From: Acanthaster planci
Taxonomy: Eukaryota > Echinodermata > Asteroidea > Valvatida > Acanthasteridae
Direction of reading: 5' to 3'
DNA length: 60,000 bases
NCBI RefSeq assembly: GCF_001949145.1
Contig: NW_019091448.1
Span: 373,594 to 433,593, forward strand
The notes under the pieces were generated by a model. The model worked only from the letters and a program-made list of their open reading frames with translations, was not told the DNA's origin and did not search any database. Below are positions 14,239 to 31,391 of the stretch, piece by piece (position 1 is the stretch's first letter; each line of letters opens with the position of its first letter). The translations under genes and the position numbers were made by a program.

Positions 14239-17200
14239 AGATAACACTTTCTTCTATTTTTATCCGATCGCTGTAAGTGCATTTCAAAAGGCATACATGT
14301 ACATATACATGTATGAATGGTGTTTCAGGGAATTCATCCTGACATCAACTATAATCAAGCCTTCACTGCGCTGTCGCAATGAATATTTAATTTTCAATCT
14401 TCCCCATTGCTTTTTCCAACTGTATCTTATTGCTTGCAATTTTCTCATGTTGAATTATGAGATACAAGTTTACGCATAGCAGTATAAGATAACACACAAT
14501 ATCCAGCAAGCAATATTAACACCAAATTATGCATTATTCTTTTAATGGTCGCGGGGGACAAAAAGCAATCCTTTATCAGTTTCAGATAAGACATACCGCT
14601 TTCCCCAAGTTCAGCGGTTGTTTTGTTTGACTGTTGCCACGGCACCCTACCAATCAATAGGATGAGCGAATGAACTTGCGTTGAGATCTGCATGCTTGCC
14701 GGTCACGATGTGTTTCTGCTGGCTACGTGTGCGTGCCTCTATTGATTTGCATTCAGGAACTCCCAATTGGTGAAGAAAAATTGCTGGTAATTAGGTACTG
14801 TCTTGGCGCAAGCACGACGCCAGGTTAGAACAAATTGCATGGGATGGTGTGAAGGTACGTGTACGAAATTCAAAAGACAACCTACTTACCATTTGAAAGA
14901 AAATCGTGCATTAAATTTAAATGACAATTAGTCATGCTTGCTCATCATTTAAATTCCGCTTGAAATTTCAATTTGCTTTTCTGAAGAGGGTTATAATGGT
15001 AAATGTAAATAATAAATCGTAATATGAAGTCTGCATTGAATTTCTCAAGGATAATTCATTATACATGCGTCTTTTAACAGATGTACGGTAGTCAGTACAT
15101 GGATGTTAAGGAAGATGCACAGCAGCATGTACATTCTGGAAAGCGCTCCACATGAAAGAAATCCCCACATCTTAAAAAAAAACATGACAACAATTTCTCA
15201 GCAACTACACTACAAGACACAGACCTCCAAAGTCAAGAAATCAAAGCTCCACACTGCATAAATTGTATTAGCTGAGAGTCTCTTGACAAATGAATCCCCC
15301 CTTTTCATACTGTTGCAAGAAAAATTCAATTAACATGAAAGGGAGTGTGAGCAGAGGACCAGTGGTACTTCATGTACATTATGCACATGCACACGTACAT
15401 GTACATTTCTGCATGCGCTAGTGTGCCTGCCGCCTTTGCTTTGTATGGACCAAATAGTACAGGATGCGTAAATCTTCCATTTACTAAACCACGCCCACAC
15501 AAGGTTAACCCCTCTCTGAGAAAAAGTGTACAAGGCATTTGGGGTTAGGGTTTTACATCTGCGAAAAAAATGAAGAGGCACAGTCAAGGAAGTCATAAAC
15601 AAAATTCCAGATCTGAGTGGTTGCAGTGCAAGAAATGGGAATAATTTTCTCTCGATTTTTTTTTTCACACGAAAACATGGAAATGTCCAAACCGGCATGT
15701 AACGCCAATATGTGGACATACATGTGCACTTGCAAGCACGTGTTCCTGATACATGTACATGTACAACCACATCTGTTAATGCACACTTGTACAAATGCCG
15801 GGGGTATTAAAAATCACCTACATTAAAGTCTAAGTGATTTCCAAACATGATGCACACTGTATGCATATTTGCTCGGCTGCCTCATCACCAGACTAGATGG
15901 AAGGAGCCCATAAATGATGCAGGCAGTATCAACACCGGAGCAGGGCCCCTCAAGGGAGCTGACTAATGGAGGGTAAATGGAAAGCGACAGATTCACAATC
16001 CCTCCAGAGTATTCACTTTACCGAGAAAAGTAAGGGCCCTCGCTCGAACGCCAGTAAGGAAAAACGTTATCATCAACAAATAAATCTCTGCCATCTTCCC
16101 CTGCCTTGCACCATCTCGATCCTAAATACTAGAGATGTGATGAGTACCTCAGCTAACTGATATTGAACTAAAAGTAGGGAGTACGTATGTACCTTGTTTC
16201 ATTTTTACAGTGTTATTGACCATATATGTATGTACGTCCTTCACACCTTCCCACCAACATGTGCGTAACCTTGCCGAAAGGGACCCACAAGTTGAAGCTG
16301 ACAGTTTAATTACCGATGTTTACAATAACAATGCGCCCTAGAGAGGGAATGGAGAATGCACCATAGCAACACAGTCCAGGGTAGTGTGTGGGGAAACTAG
16401 TCAATTACTTTTACATGAAATCGTGGCAGTACAGATGACTGAGCATTACAAGCCAACTGTTCCAATAAAATCCACTTGTATACAGGTGGGTGGATCTTGG
16501 AGGCTATAAGCAGTAGCAAGAGAGCCTGTCATTGTCATCTGCACGTACATGGGCAACAATATCTTCTGCCAACCCCCCCCAAACATTTTTCTTCTCAGGG
16601 GTATGTTTTGCAAATATCCACATACATCATTTTTCCCACCCAAATGTTCAAAGGCTGCCTTTCCACGCTACGATGATTCCGCGGGCTTGAGTTGGCTCAT
16701 CAAAGAGCTCACTGGAACGTATCATTTTAATTGCCCTAAGAGTGCGAGAGGAACAGAGGTGCACAGCAGCTGCGTAAGTACTCACAAGGCCAATACCACC
16801 TTCATAAGCAGGCAGGAAGAATGTTTTTCTCCTGGCCTTTTACACTGTACCTTCCTACAAAGTTGATTAACCAAATGAAGAAGCTGACACAATGTGGCAG
16901 TAACAAACTGGCAGAAACAGCATGCATGCAAAGCAGGTGACTGCAATTAGTGCTATACTGCACGAGACTGCATATGCACAGATACCATTGTGTGCATGTA
17001 CATGTACAGTACATGTAGGTACATATATGCAGCATTCAGTTGGGCCCTGATGACAATTCAAGCATCAACTGCAGGAGGATAAATGCATTACTGTCTGGTC
17101 ACATATGCGTACACTATCCTGCCCCAGGCCCCTTCCCCTGTGGCTGTTGACCACAGGACATTTTTGGTGTATCTAACCAACACAGACGTGATGTACATGC

Positions 17201-19471
17201 ATGGAAGAAACTACACCCACGCAATGTACCTAAATATGTGTGCCTTTGTAAGGGGGGAACACAAATATCCAACAAAGATTTGGCACTATTGAGTGAAGGA
17301 TACTGCATGCATGTACACAGTAGAATATACAGAGCTGTGGATTCATTAAATAGTGGATCATGCACACCATTGAGTGCTGCTGACCATCTCTGATAACCAT
17401 TAGCAGATTCATGCATAATCTGAATCCTCTGTGATCGCCCCTAGGGGACAATTTCCCTTGAGGCTGCCACCGGGTGCGCAAGCATCTGCTCAGAATACAT
17501 GTATGCAATGATTCCTTGTCACAAATGTGCAAGCACAATCCCACCCACAAGATCACTGCATTGCACCAGGAGCAGAGCAGGATCAGGGCTCAAGTGTTAA
17601 CCCCGTGCCTCTCTCTATGCGTGAAAGGGGAAGGGGTACCTTGTGCATGGAATCCAACACATCAGTCACCCGCAGGGTCAATTCCTCCCCGCCCAATCCC
17701 TATCTCAGCAGACCAGGCACTGCCCAGTCTGTATTACTATCTGCCGGGCCCAAGAGAGTACTCAGCACCTGGTGCCTCAACCATATTTACAAAGAGTGCG
17801 CCGGAGATGAACCAGACAGAAGTGCCAAGGGTGCCCTCCCCCAGCACTTTCCAGATGGGATCATCCAGTCTCAGGGTTTTACCACTTGACCCATTTCGGT
17901 ATTGATGGTCTTTTGGGGCTCAAAGAGTTTCCAGATATTGAGTGCAATGATAAAAGCACCATATGGTCGACTGTACTTCAACAAACATGAATGTGCACCA
18001 CAGGCAGTACACATGCACTGTATCCATACAATGTGCACTATCAGCCAGTGCACTATTTGTACTACATGTACATGTATTTGTACATTGTACTATGACCACG
18101 CATACAAACACAGTTTCCAACACAATCTACCCTCAGTCCATCAACATTCTCACCCAGATGCTGAAGCATTTTTAGGGTTTTGAGATTAGAGTACGGCAAC
18201 CTTAAATGTACACACATCACACATACACGTACATATGCTTCACAAAAGAGTTGTGACATCCCAATTTTTTAAAGTACACCGTACAAAGAAACATTTTGAA
18301 AAGGGTTAGAGTTTCAATGGGATGAGGAGATGGTGGCCTTATGGGCAAACTGCTCAGGGATCTACTGGAAGGATTGAATGCAGAATGATTTACATTCAGG
18401 CCCCCTTTTCAAGGGTGGGGAACTAAAACCAAGGGTGCACAAGAAGGGTGCCCCAAAGGCAAGTTTTAAAGCAAGGAATCAGCTCAAAGCCTGAAGGGAA
18501 CATTTTTAAGGAATCATCCATCCAAGAATGCTCAGCAATTATACATGTACCTGGTGGTAACGTACAGGCTACATGTAAGGTACGTATGAGGACAAAATGG
18601 GAACTTTTTCACCTTCTTTTTAACCTCAGTACCCCTCGGCTACATTGGTAAAGAACCCCTATCCCCATCTCTCAACAAAATCCCTTTTTAAAAGGTAATC
18701 TTGTAATGCCAGCCTCTACATATCTACACGCAGCTTTCAGATCCGTGTCAACAGCGTTCAGTATTGACCACACGCCATCCTGTGGGCGGTCTTCCGGAAT
18801 CAACAATGGAGACTGCTCAGGTCGCAAACTTCCTCCCACGGAGAAGTGCTTGCAAACAAACAGGCGGACTGGGAGAGACGGGGACCATTGGGAGACAAGG
18901 ACAGGGGAGTGGTTTTTGTGGGTCTGTGTGCTGTGTAAACAGACTGTGCCTGACACATCTTCGGTCCTTAACAATCAACCGACGCACTGACCTTAGTGGC
19001 ATGATATACAAAACTAAGCTTGACGCAGCAAGACCTTTCCACAGAGCTAATAAAGTGGTGGAGAAATTAGGACATTCTTCGAATATGGGGACCAAAGTGT
19101 GACAAGCTCTACACAGGTTTGCATTTTGGCAAACTGATCAAACAAAAGGGTAATTCACCTAAGCTTCAACACTAGTATCACATTTCTTAATCCTATTGAT
19201 GATTACTTGAGAAGTCCCAGGTATACTATGCTAAAAAATAAAAGCAAAAAGATCAAGCGAGATACAATTCAAGATAAGTGACTATATTAAACTCGTCGAT
19301 ATGGAAAACAGGAAAGCTTCGAAAATATTGTAAATGTGACATTTTTGTCATTTATCTACTGCTATTGAAACACATTCAATGCAGTGTTTGTAAACATGTT
19401 AGATTTGCAAAGATATGTAATACAAAACTGCTGCAAACTGCTTGCTGACTACAATGACCTAAAATACACAT

Positions 19472-19500
19472 CTCAAAATATGGAAGCTCCATATTTTGAG
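19472..19500. repeat. Perfect 13-bp hairpin with 3-nt loop
   Basis: CTCAAAATATGGA, then AGC, then TCCATATTTTGAG. The arms are exact complements. It is too short to be a microRNA precursor on its own and has no T-run to act as a terminator. Confidence 0.7.
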
Positions 19501-20177
19501 TGATGTTAGATTTAAGTATGTGATTTGCTTCACATGTCACATGATCAGTTCTGTAGGGAAGCAACAACACTGTACATGTACAGAAAACATCATTACTTCT
19601 AAAAATCATCTCTTAGGGACAACTCGGAAGAGAAACTGGTGGGCCTTACATGTATCTTTACAGAACTCTGGACTAGACAATTACAGTAGACATAAGTTCT
19701 AACAGGCCTAGTGATGACTATGTTTTGATGTGATTGGAATGTTAACTTCTACGCTTGGCCCCAAGCCTAGAAAATTACGTATCAGGAGTCCACAACACAT
19801 AAACGTACTCAATCCAAACAGTATGGATGTACCGGTACAAGCCGATAAAACATGCATGCCTGCAGGCTCTCTCACTGGCATTTGCTGTACGTAAATATTA
19901 ACTGAAACTTACAAAGTTATGAAACTGACCATCTCACAATGCCTCTTTACTGTGGCTTATATCTACATGTACTAAGTCCAAACACTCTAGACTGTGTGAT
20001 TATGTCATCAACACCACTGAAGGCAAGTGACACATGTACATCAACACATGTATTAAATTGGCATGGAAAGGTCACTGGGCTGATTTTTCAACGGCACACA
20101 AGCTGTAATTACTACATTTGTTGGCTGTTGCCAAGTGCTCCGTGAGTCAACTTTGAATTTCAAGCACCACTCAATTT

Positions 20178-20365
20178 CAGGGAGGAAAAGAAAAAGTGGG
20201 AAATGTTAATGGATGTTTGTTGAAATCATTATTTGCTACACTTGTGAAGGATCTGCAAGCATTATGACCATTGTTTGAGGGGGAAAAGGTGGCAAACGTT
20301 AATAGACGTTTGTTGAAGTCATCATTTACTACTTGTGATGGATCTGCGAGCATTGCAATCATCGT
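20178..20365. repeat. Tandem duplication, about 95-bp unit
   Basis: Two diverged copies side by side. Each has GGAAAA, a TGTTAATGGATGTTTGTTGA-like segment (second copy CGTTAATAGACGTTTGTTGA), CATCATT and GGATCTGCRAGCATT. Copy 1 starts near 20,178 and copy 2 near 20,273. Confidence 0.8.
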
Positions 20366-21353
20366 GCTGAGTGTCTTTCCTTCGTACAGCTCATGTCCAT
20401 TAAATTCATGACAACTGCACTTCTCTTTTCTTTACACTTACCCCACAGAGTGATTAATGCTCCCCTCTTAGCTCATCATAAAGCCAACAGTTGAGAATGC
20501 ACTACTTTCATGCCCAGTGTGCAAGCGCCATGACTAATTAACTTGCCAGTATGATTATCCCAGATATCAATGAGAGATTGGACCGGTGCCAGCTTGGGTA
20601 GGGCTAATTGATGGGTGGGGCTGAAGAGCATTAAATTGCACACGTTTGAGTGCATGCTCTCAAAAGTACACTGTAGTCAATGTACTTTTCGTTCAACGCA
20701 TGTTTGAATGAAATAAGCAGTAGTTATAAAATTACATGTGGTGCATATAAATCCAATTTTAAAAGGAACGGCTCAGTAGTTAGGTCTCTTACATATACAG
20801 CATACACGACAGGTTCACAGATTTGATTTGAAGAGCTTAATACAGGGAGTTTGTAAATTAAATCCGTGCATGTACGTACGTGGTGGTATGGCCAACATAC
20901 ATGTACATGTATGTATCCTTTTGGCAAAATGAATAACGTTGAAAGGCTTGAATTCAACAACTTACCACACAATAGGTACTTGCACCATAAGCATGTGTGG
21001 ATAAACACCATAGAAACACCTGTGCTTGTTTCACATACCTAGTGTGGACCCTCCTTTGTTCTCCTGTAATTTCAAAAACTCGGGGAAAATTCTCCTTTTT
21101 CTCCCACTGTAACTCCTTCAAGCTTAATTTTCGACGATTTCCTGGACAGGTTCTTCATTTTGCCACGGACAACACTGACCCCAAAATGCCTCCGAAGCAT
21201 GCCTCCTTACATCATGTGGATTCTTTTATTTGGAGGTCCACACCATATACATGCTATGCTTGTGCATAACAGCATGCAAACACATTTATGTAATAATGAC
21301 ACTCCAGATACCCCAAGTTTACAAACGGAAACATCAAGGGATTTGAAAAATCA

Positions 21354-23293
<1,940 letters not shown>

Positions 23294-23366
23294 ATTGTGA
23301 TCGTGGCAAAATTTGACGGCTTCCAAGAGCTGTTTGATCCACTTCTTGACTTTCTCTTCCGGCATC
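23294..23366 (-). CDS. CDKL1: CDKL exon: helix E
   Basis: One base plus 24 codons encode MPEEKVKKWIKQLLEAVKFC to HDHN, matching helix E of CDKL1, just before the catalytic loop. The acceptor is TTTGTGTTCAG and the donor is AAT then GTAAGA, phase 0. The exon joins cleanly to the CIHRD exon. Confidence 0.94.
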
Positions 23367-23654
23367 CTGAACACAAAGAAAGAGACTGACAGGTTTACAT
23401 ACACAGTGTAAATCAGTAGGTGTCATAGTGATTCTTAAGATTTACATCACACATGGGAATAAAAAAAGGAAATAAAAAGGAAATTCTCAGCACTTGAGCT
23501 ATCAATACTATGCATGTAATATATACCGCATGCATGTAACCTTTTTGCAATTTTGTTTTAAATACACAAAGATGCACTCCTACGCAATTTCAATCTTACT
23601 GTATTTAGCCCAAGAAGATCAGGCTACAGACATCAATACTGCATTGTCACTTAC

Positions 23655-23687
23655 CCTCCCAGTGTTCCCTGATGCTCAATTAATCTC
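23655..23687 (-). CDS. CDKL1: CDKL candidate 33-nt cassette exon
   Basis: A 33-nt segment has an excellent acceptor (CTGTTTGTCTTTAG) and a consensus donor (GTAAGTG). It begins and ends with the same phase as the flanking exons, so both inclusion and skipping keep the frame. Inclusion adds RLIEHQGTLGG between EYAKG and MPEEK, in the loop between helices D and E of the kinase C-lobe. Vertebrate CDKL1 has no residues there, so the skipped form is the conserved length. The call rests on splice signals and phase only; no transcript is available here. Confidence 0.6.
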
Positions 23688-25891
<2,204 letters not shown>

Positions 25892-26377
25892 AGAGAAACG
25901 AAAAGAGAAACTCAATTCCAAATTCTGGATTTTTATGTAGTCAGTTGGACTTTCTCAGCGAAACAAAGTTAAAAACGTTGGACATACCGATACATGTACA
26001 TTAAAACTGCCAGCTAAGGAGCATTATTTTGAGGAATTGCAATTTCACTGAATGCCGAAGGGGGTATGAGATTCTTTATTTAAAAGAAAGGGGCACACAC
26101 TTCCAGAAAAAGCTCTCCCAGGGTTTGGGGCTGTTCAAATATGCATACACAGTGCATGAAGTATAAATTTAGGATTCAATTCAATCACAAGAGAGTTACT
26201 AACCACTGCCATAAAGGCATAACTTGGGTGTAGGTTTAGGGTTTTCATTCAAACCAGGTACTGTGACAGAAGTGGATAGTCTAATACTATACATGTACAT
26301 GTAAGCATAACATTCCCATATTATCAAATTTTAATTTACAAAATCAAATCTGCACACAAAAAAATGTTAGGAGATTC

Positions 26378-26629
26378 CTATAGACCTTTTTCCAATGATG
26401 TCACAATTGTGCTGGACTGCAATGTGTTGTGATGGTAATCTAGAAACCTACTTATTCAAGATACAGTAGTCCTGCATGCTGTGTTCACACATGCGCATGT
26501 ACATGTACATGGTTGAAGCTGCGCACAGGGATACACTGGTATGCGATCACCACCGCCATGGCGGTCCACACGTGGTGGTATTATTTACATTTACCGCAAT
26601 CCAGTCATGTGGGTGAAAAAGGTCTATTG
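26378..26629. mobile_element. MITE-like element, ends TATAGACCTTTTTC
   Basis: The left end CTATAGACCTTTTTCCAATG and the right end, read on the other strand, AATAGACCTTTTTCACCC form inverted repeats. Subterminal TGCTGGACTGCA and TGACTGGATTGCGG also correspond. About 250 bp, non-coding. Confidence 0.7.
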
Positions 26630-28629
26630 TGATATATTTGATACAAATTTTCCATGAAAAATGCTCTTATTCAGTGGGGTTGTTTTGGGTTACACATAAC
26701 ACGCGATGTTCAATGTTGTGCGTGACAGTTATGAGGAATCCATGTCTACATGTACACGTACATGTAAGTACCGGTACAGTTGTACGCATACACATGATAC
26801 ATGTACATGCACAAGAAAATCAAATTTGCAAAGCTTTTGCACTGTGGTCACTTAAAAACACTGCCAGGCCGTAAGTGGACTACATGTGATAGCAATTTTA
26901 TAGTACAGGTATCTTGATACATGTACATTTGTCTGGAATGATGAACTCCTGTACATGTATATATGTGTATATTAAATGTACATGTACCATAAGCATACAC
27001 AGTGCCAGTAATTTGGTACATGTACACGTGTAAATGTGCGTTCCACCAACTTCAATTTAGCTTGATAGCTGGGCAAATAAAATGAGCCCTCTTGGCACAA
27101 AAGGCGTATGTTGTAACACCTTCCAACAATGGCACAGATGCACTCTGTTACCATAACAGAGTCCACCACACCTGGTCACATTCCCAAATACCCTTGACTG
27201 CTCTGTTGACTTTATTCAGTCTGCCTCCTGGCAATGCTTTGCAACTGCTCTGCTGGGTCTAACCATTTTTCCCAGCTAACACATACAATTATGTATACGT
27301 AATGTGCGTTGTGCAACTCTGTAGGTAAAATGTTCCTGTCCATGTGCCTGTGTTATGACAACAACAAAAAGTCAAGGGGGACAGTAGCAGTGCATCTGCA
27401 ACAGGCATAAATTTCTGCAAGGTTTCAACATCCCAAAACATTTTAACACAAACCCAGGCTGTGGTTTGATTGGGGGAAAAAGAGACGCAGCACTTGATGT
27501 TCTTTCTAGGCTTTTATTACTTTTGCAGAGAGAACAAAAGACGAACAAAACTACAGTCAGTTTTGGCATTAAAAATGGACAATGAATTTTACAGAAAGTA
27601 CTCTCTGGTTTTAACCCTTGGAACTACCGGTACAGCCTCCATACTGGTGCACATAAAAGAATGGTAAGGCTGAGCTGGATATCTGAATGACCGAATATTT
27701 GATCGATTATCAAATATTAGAATACAATGTTTCAAATTTGAATATCCCAATGCAAATTTCATGAAAAGGGAGAATTTTGGGAGGAGGTTTTAAATGAGAA
27801 AAATTGCACTATGCAGGCTTATTCCAAGCAGGTTCAAATCAAAAGTGACAGAAACCTTACAACGATTTAAAAAGTACATTATTAATTACAATACTTAAAA
27901 GGAATATGAATTTTTAGCAGAAAAAGAAGTATTATTAATCACTTAAATCTTGCTAAGTCATGGCTGGAGACGTGAGAAGCTATAATGTAATTATAATGTA
28001 AAATTGTGTGCGTTACTGCAATTGATTTTGTATATGGTTTGTTCCTCAACAATCTGCCAGTCGGTACGACCACAAATTTGGATATTCAGTCGAATTGTGG
28101 GTCAAATATTCCATTAGTACATTATTCAAATAAGAGCAATTCTGAATAGTGCACCTCCAAGAGTTTGCAACGCATTGGTCAATCACAATGCATGAAATCT
28201 GCCGACCCTTTCCAAATGCACATTGGGTCGACAGAACCTTTGGAGGCACACTATTATGAAACAACCCCTATTGACTCAGCCCTGAAGAGTGGGCTATGGA
28301 ATGTTCAAATCAGTAAAAATGTAAATTGGGGGAACACTATAAATGTGACAGTAATTTACTACAGGGGGCCCCTTTACTGTGCTTTGTATTGTATGTCAGT
28401 ATAGAACACATAACAAACATGTACAGGCATGTGCCAGTGCTTGTACACGTACAATGTACCTGTACAAGTACATGCTGTCCCAGGCTATCTGATACATGTA
28501 CATGTACTGGTACATGTAGAAGTGTCTTTGGACATGGAAACTGGTTTTAAAAGGTACATGTAGACCCTGGACTTCACATTAATTACCCCTGACCCTGCTC
28601 CAAGCATGCTTTAAGCACCATGCTCAGTC

Positions 28630-28925
28630 CAACAATATCCAACAACTTAAAAAGTATGAATACTGCTCAATCCAACAAGGTCCAACAATTGCTAAAAATA
28701 TGAATGCTGCTGGGTGCAACAAACTCCAACACTCAAAAAAAGTTTGAATACTGCTCAATCCAACAAGATCCAACACTTGAAACTGTTCTGATACTGCTCA
28801 ATACAACTGCAGAGTCATTCCAGCATTTTGAGAACCCTGCTGAGTTCAACAAGATCCAACAAGAATATGCCATTCACATCTACTGCTCAATCCAACAGAT
28901 ATTTACACCTGTTGGATCTTGCTGT
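28630..28925. repeat. Degenerate repeats of CAACAAGATCCAAC
   Basis: About six imperfect, irregularly spaced copies of TGCTCAATCCAACAAGATCC, ending with an inverted copy GTTGGATCTTG near 28,910. The pattern resembles subterminal repeats of a non-autonomous DNA element or a decayed satellite. Confidence 0.6.
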
Positions 28926-28950
28926 GTTAAGCTGGGTTAGGGTCAATACC

Positions 28951-29354
28951 GTAATTTTTTGGAATATCAGCCGCCCAGTGTATAAGCCACAGCATGCAAA
29001 AATCAGAAAATTGAGATTTTAAGTCGGCATTTAAGCCGCACCGGTGTATAAGCCACACCTGCACATGATGTACATGTATGTGTTTCGTGGCAACGGGAAT
29101 TCTGTGAATAAATCGAAATCTGGACAACTGGATTTTGATTTATTCTCAAAGGTTCAAGTTTTCAGATGTAAACGACAACCAACAAACCATGACTGTGCCA
29201 CCTGTACCTGGTATGCATGGCTCAGGCACAGATTTTGTGACTGATTTTATCCTTCCAAGTTCGCCATATAAGCCAGCCCGCCGTATAAGCGGTAGATACA
29301 ATTTTTAAGCGTGAGAACTGACGTATAAGCTGCGGGTTATATTCCGAAAATTAC
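28951..29354. mobile_element. MITE-like element with TATAAGCC words, 404 bp
   Basis: The ends GTAATTTTTTGGAATATCAG and, on the other strand, GTAATTTTCGGAATATAACC form inverted repeats. The body repeats GTATAAGCCRC-type words (near 28,978, 29,044, 29,267, 29,283 and 29,321). AATAC occurs on both flanks, close to or at the ends, as a possible target duplication. Similar TATAAGCCGC elements are, from memory, widespread in animal genomes; I do not name a family. Confidence 0.75.
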
Positions 29355-31377
29355 AATACACAAAGCAAAAATGTCATCCACTCCAGTAAAAGTCACGCTA
29401 CATGTACATGTGCAAGCCAGAAGTAACATCTTCAATGTCTTAAGTTTCAGGTTTTATGAACAACAATTTTCAAAAGGTTCAACATGTTGGTTGCTAGGAA
29501 GATTTCAGTTGAATCTTCCATGCCTATAATCTAAGACTACGTACTGGTACCTGTATCAGTACTGGTACCTGTCAGTACTGGTACCACTGGTACACAGTGT
29601 TCTAGCCAGGCATTCAAAAGCATATTGGGCTGATACGCTGAGCAAAAACCCTGACACACTGAAAATCCCCCGATACGCAATCAATAAGCTTTTACTTTCC
29701 AGGGGAAGAGTTGTTAATATTAAGAAAAACTGCAATCAGAAATTTGAAAAAAGGTTCTTTAAAAACACCGACGCAAAGTAACCAGAACATTGGCAAAATG
29801 CACAAAATTGGACGAATCTTCCACAACGCAGCACAGCTTGTTAGCTCGTTCACACACAAAAATACGTAAGTTTTCATAGCTCTGTGGAGAATCACGTACG
29901 CGCAGCACCGTTCCCACCGCACCACTGACAAGGTAATACGAGAGTAGACGGGTCTGGGGCCAGACTACAGCTCCGGATTGTGCACAGCCAAATCCACTAT
30001 GGCATGGCTGGCAGCACGGTAGCTGCCCGATCCTTTCACAGAGTCGCCTCGAAAACTGATCGAAGTAGGCTACAACTAACTTGTCACAAAACCTGGTCTT
30101 TCTGTATCTTCTTCTAATGCATTTATATCTATGGTTATTTTGATATACAGTACTTTGTCGTGGTTCACGAGGACAATTTTGGTTGAAGACTGTGGCACAC
30201 ACATGGTCTCGGTGGCAGTGTGTGCATAGTACTGTACCACGTCCGTGCACGGTCTTGTAGTGTTTCTGTATCAATCTTCACATTTCCTTTGTAATTTCGG
30301 TATCGTTAATCATTCTCATTTATTTTTTGGTAGTTTATGACTAAACTTTTTATTAATTTCGGCACAAACATCTAACCTTGTGATAATGAGAATAAGTTTT
30401 GAATGATCATGCGACATACATGTACATGTACAGACATATCCTTTTTGACAAAAGTTTTAGCACCTAGCAACAAAGTACAAACAATGGTAGGGGCCCAGGT
30501 GAATTAAGTTAATTTTTAAGCAGGCATGCCTGTTTTTGTATACATACATGTACATAGAATAATCATACATTTTGAACTAAAACCCCAAGAATCTATTCAG
30601 ATTGAAGTTTTTCAAAATGACATGAAAACTGAGGTGAAGGCCTATTAAGCTACATACACAGTGTACGTGTATTATTTTTCATTGATGCACATCAAAACAA
30701 TTTCGTACCATGGAGCTTCTCAAACAAGAACAAGCACATGTACGTGTAAGATACAACTGTGCAGTAATGAAATATGGATCAGATATTTACATGTACATGT
30801 ATTAGACATTTGCCCTTTTCCTTGGCAAAAGCACAACAAAACACAAAGCGAAGCCCCCCCTAAAAAAAAGTAGAGAAAAGGGTAGTAGAAGTCAGCGTAA
30901 AACTGATAATTTTGCTTTTTACAATGACTAAATGACATGGAATGGGATAATGGGAGCTTAAAACAAAGCTGTTATATTCAACATAATAAATTTTAAACAG
31001 TGTCCACAGGTGTCAAATAATATTTCTGTTATTCAAAGAAAAGAGTTTGTAAATTTGGATGTTTTCAGGCCTGTTGGCTGCTTTGAATTCAGATACAATA
31101 AACCCTTACAAAATGCTAGTATTTTGAAAGAGTGAACAAATGGCTTTACATGTAAATGTAAACAATTTTGGACTATTTCTGAAAAGAACTAGGGTCTTCC
31201 ATGCCAAAAACAGAGATTTTCAAGTGTCCCCTTTTAAATTCTATTTGTAGGTCATTTACCATGATGCTGTTGCACCTCAAACTATGAGATTTACACCACA
31301 AGATAATTGCTCTGCATTCGCTACGCCCAAGGCCACTTCAAAGCAATGTCACAGCCCCTCCCATTATATTATTTTCT

Positions 31378-31391
31378 GTTGCTATGGCAAC
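31378..31391. promoter_or_regulatory. Palindromic RFX X-box word GTTGCTATGGCAAC
   Basis: Matches the X-box consensus with both half-sites intact (GTTGC and GGCAAC). It lies in CDKL intron 1, about 4 kb downstream of the start codon. RFX regulation of a cilium-associated kinase would make sense, but this is inference from a 14-bp match. Confidence 0.45.

Noticed and set aside
17474-17905. Two overlapping 120-143-codon plus-strand frames
   Set aside because: No domain, no splice context, and located within the largest CDKL intron; most likely chance in a GC-richer patch.
27685-28110. Possible inverted element with GAATATTTG and CAAATATTCC ends
   Set aside because: AT-rich words match only over short lengths; not distinguishable from composition.
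29759-30274. 171-codon minus-strand open frame in CDKL intron 1
   Set aside because: It begins at TTG, not ATG, has no recognisable domain and no splice partners. Possibly part of an old repeat; not called.
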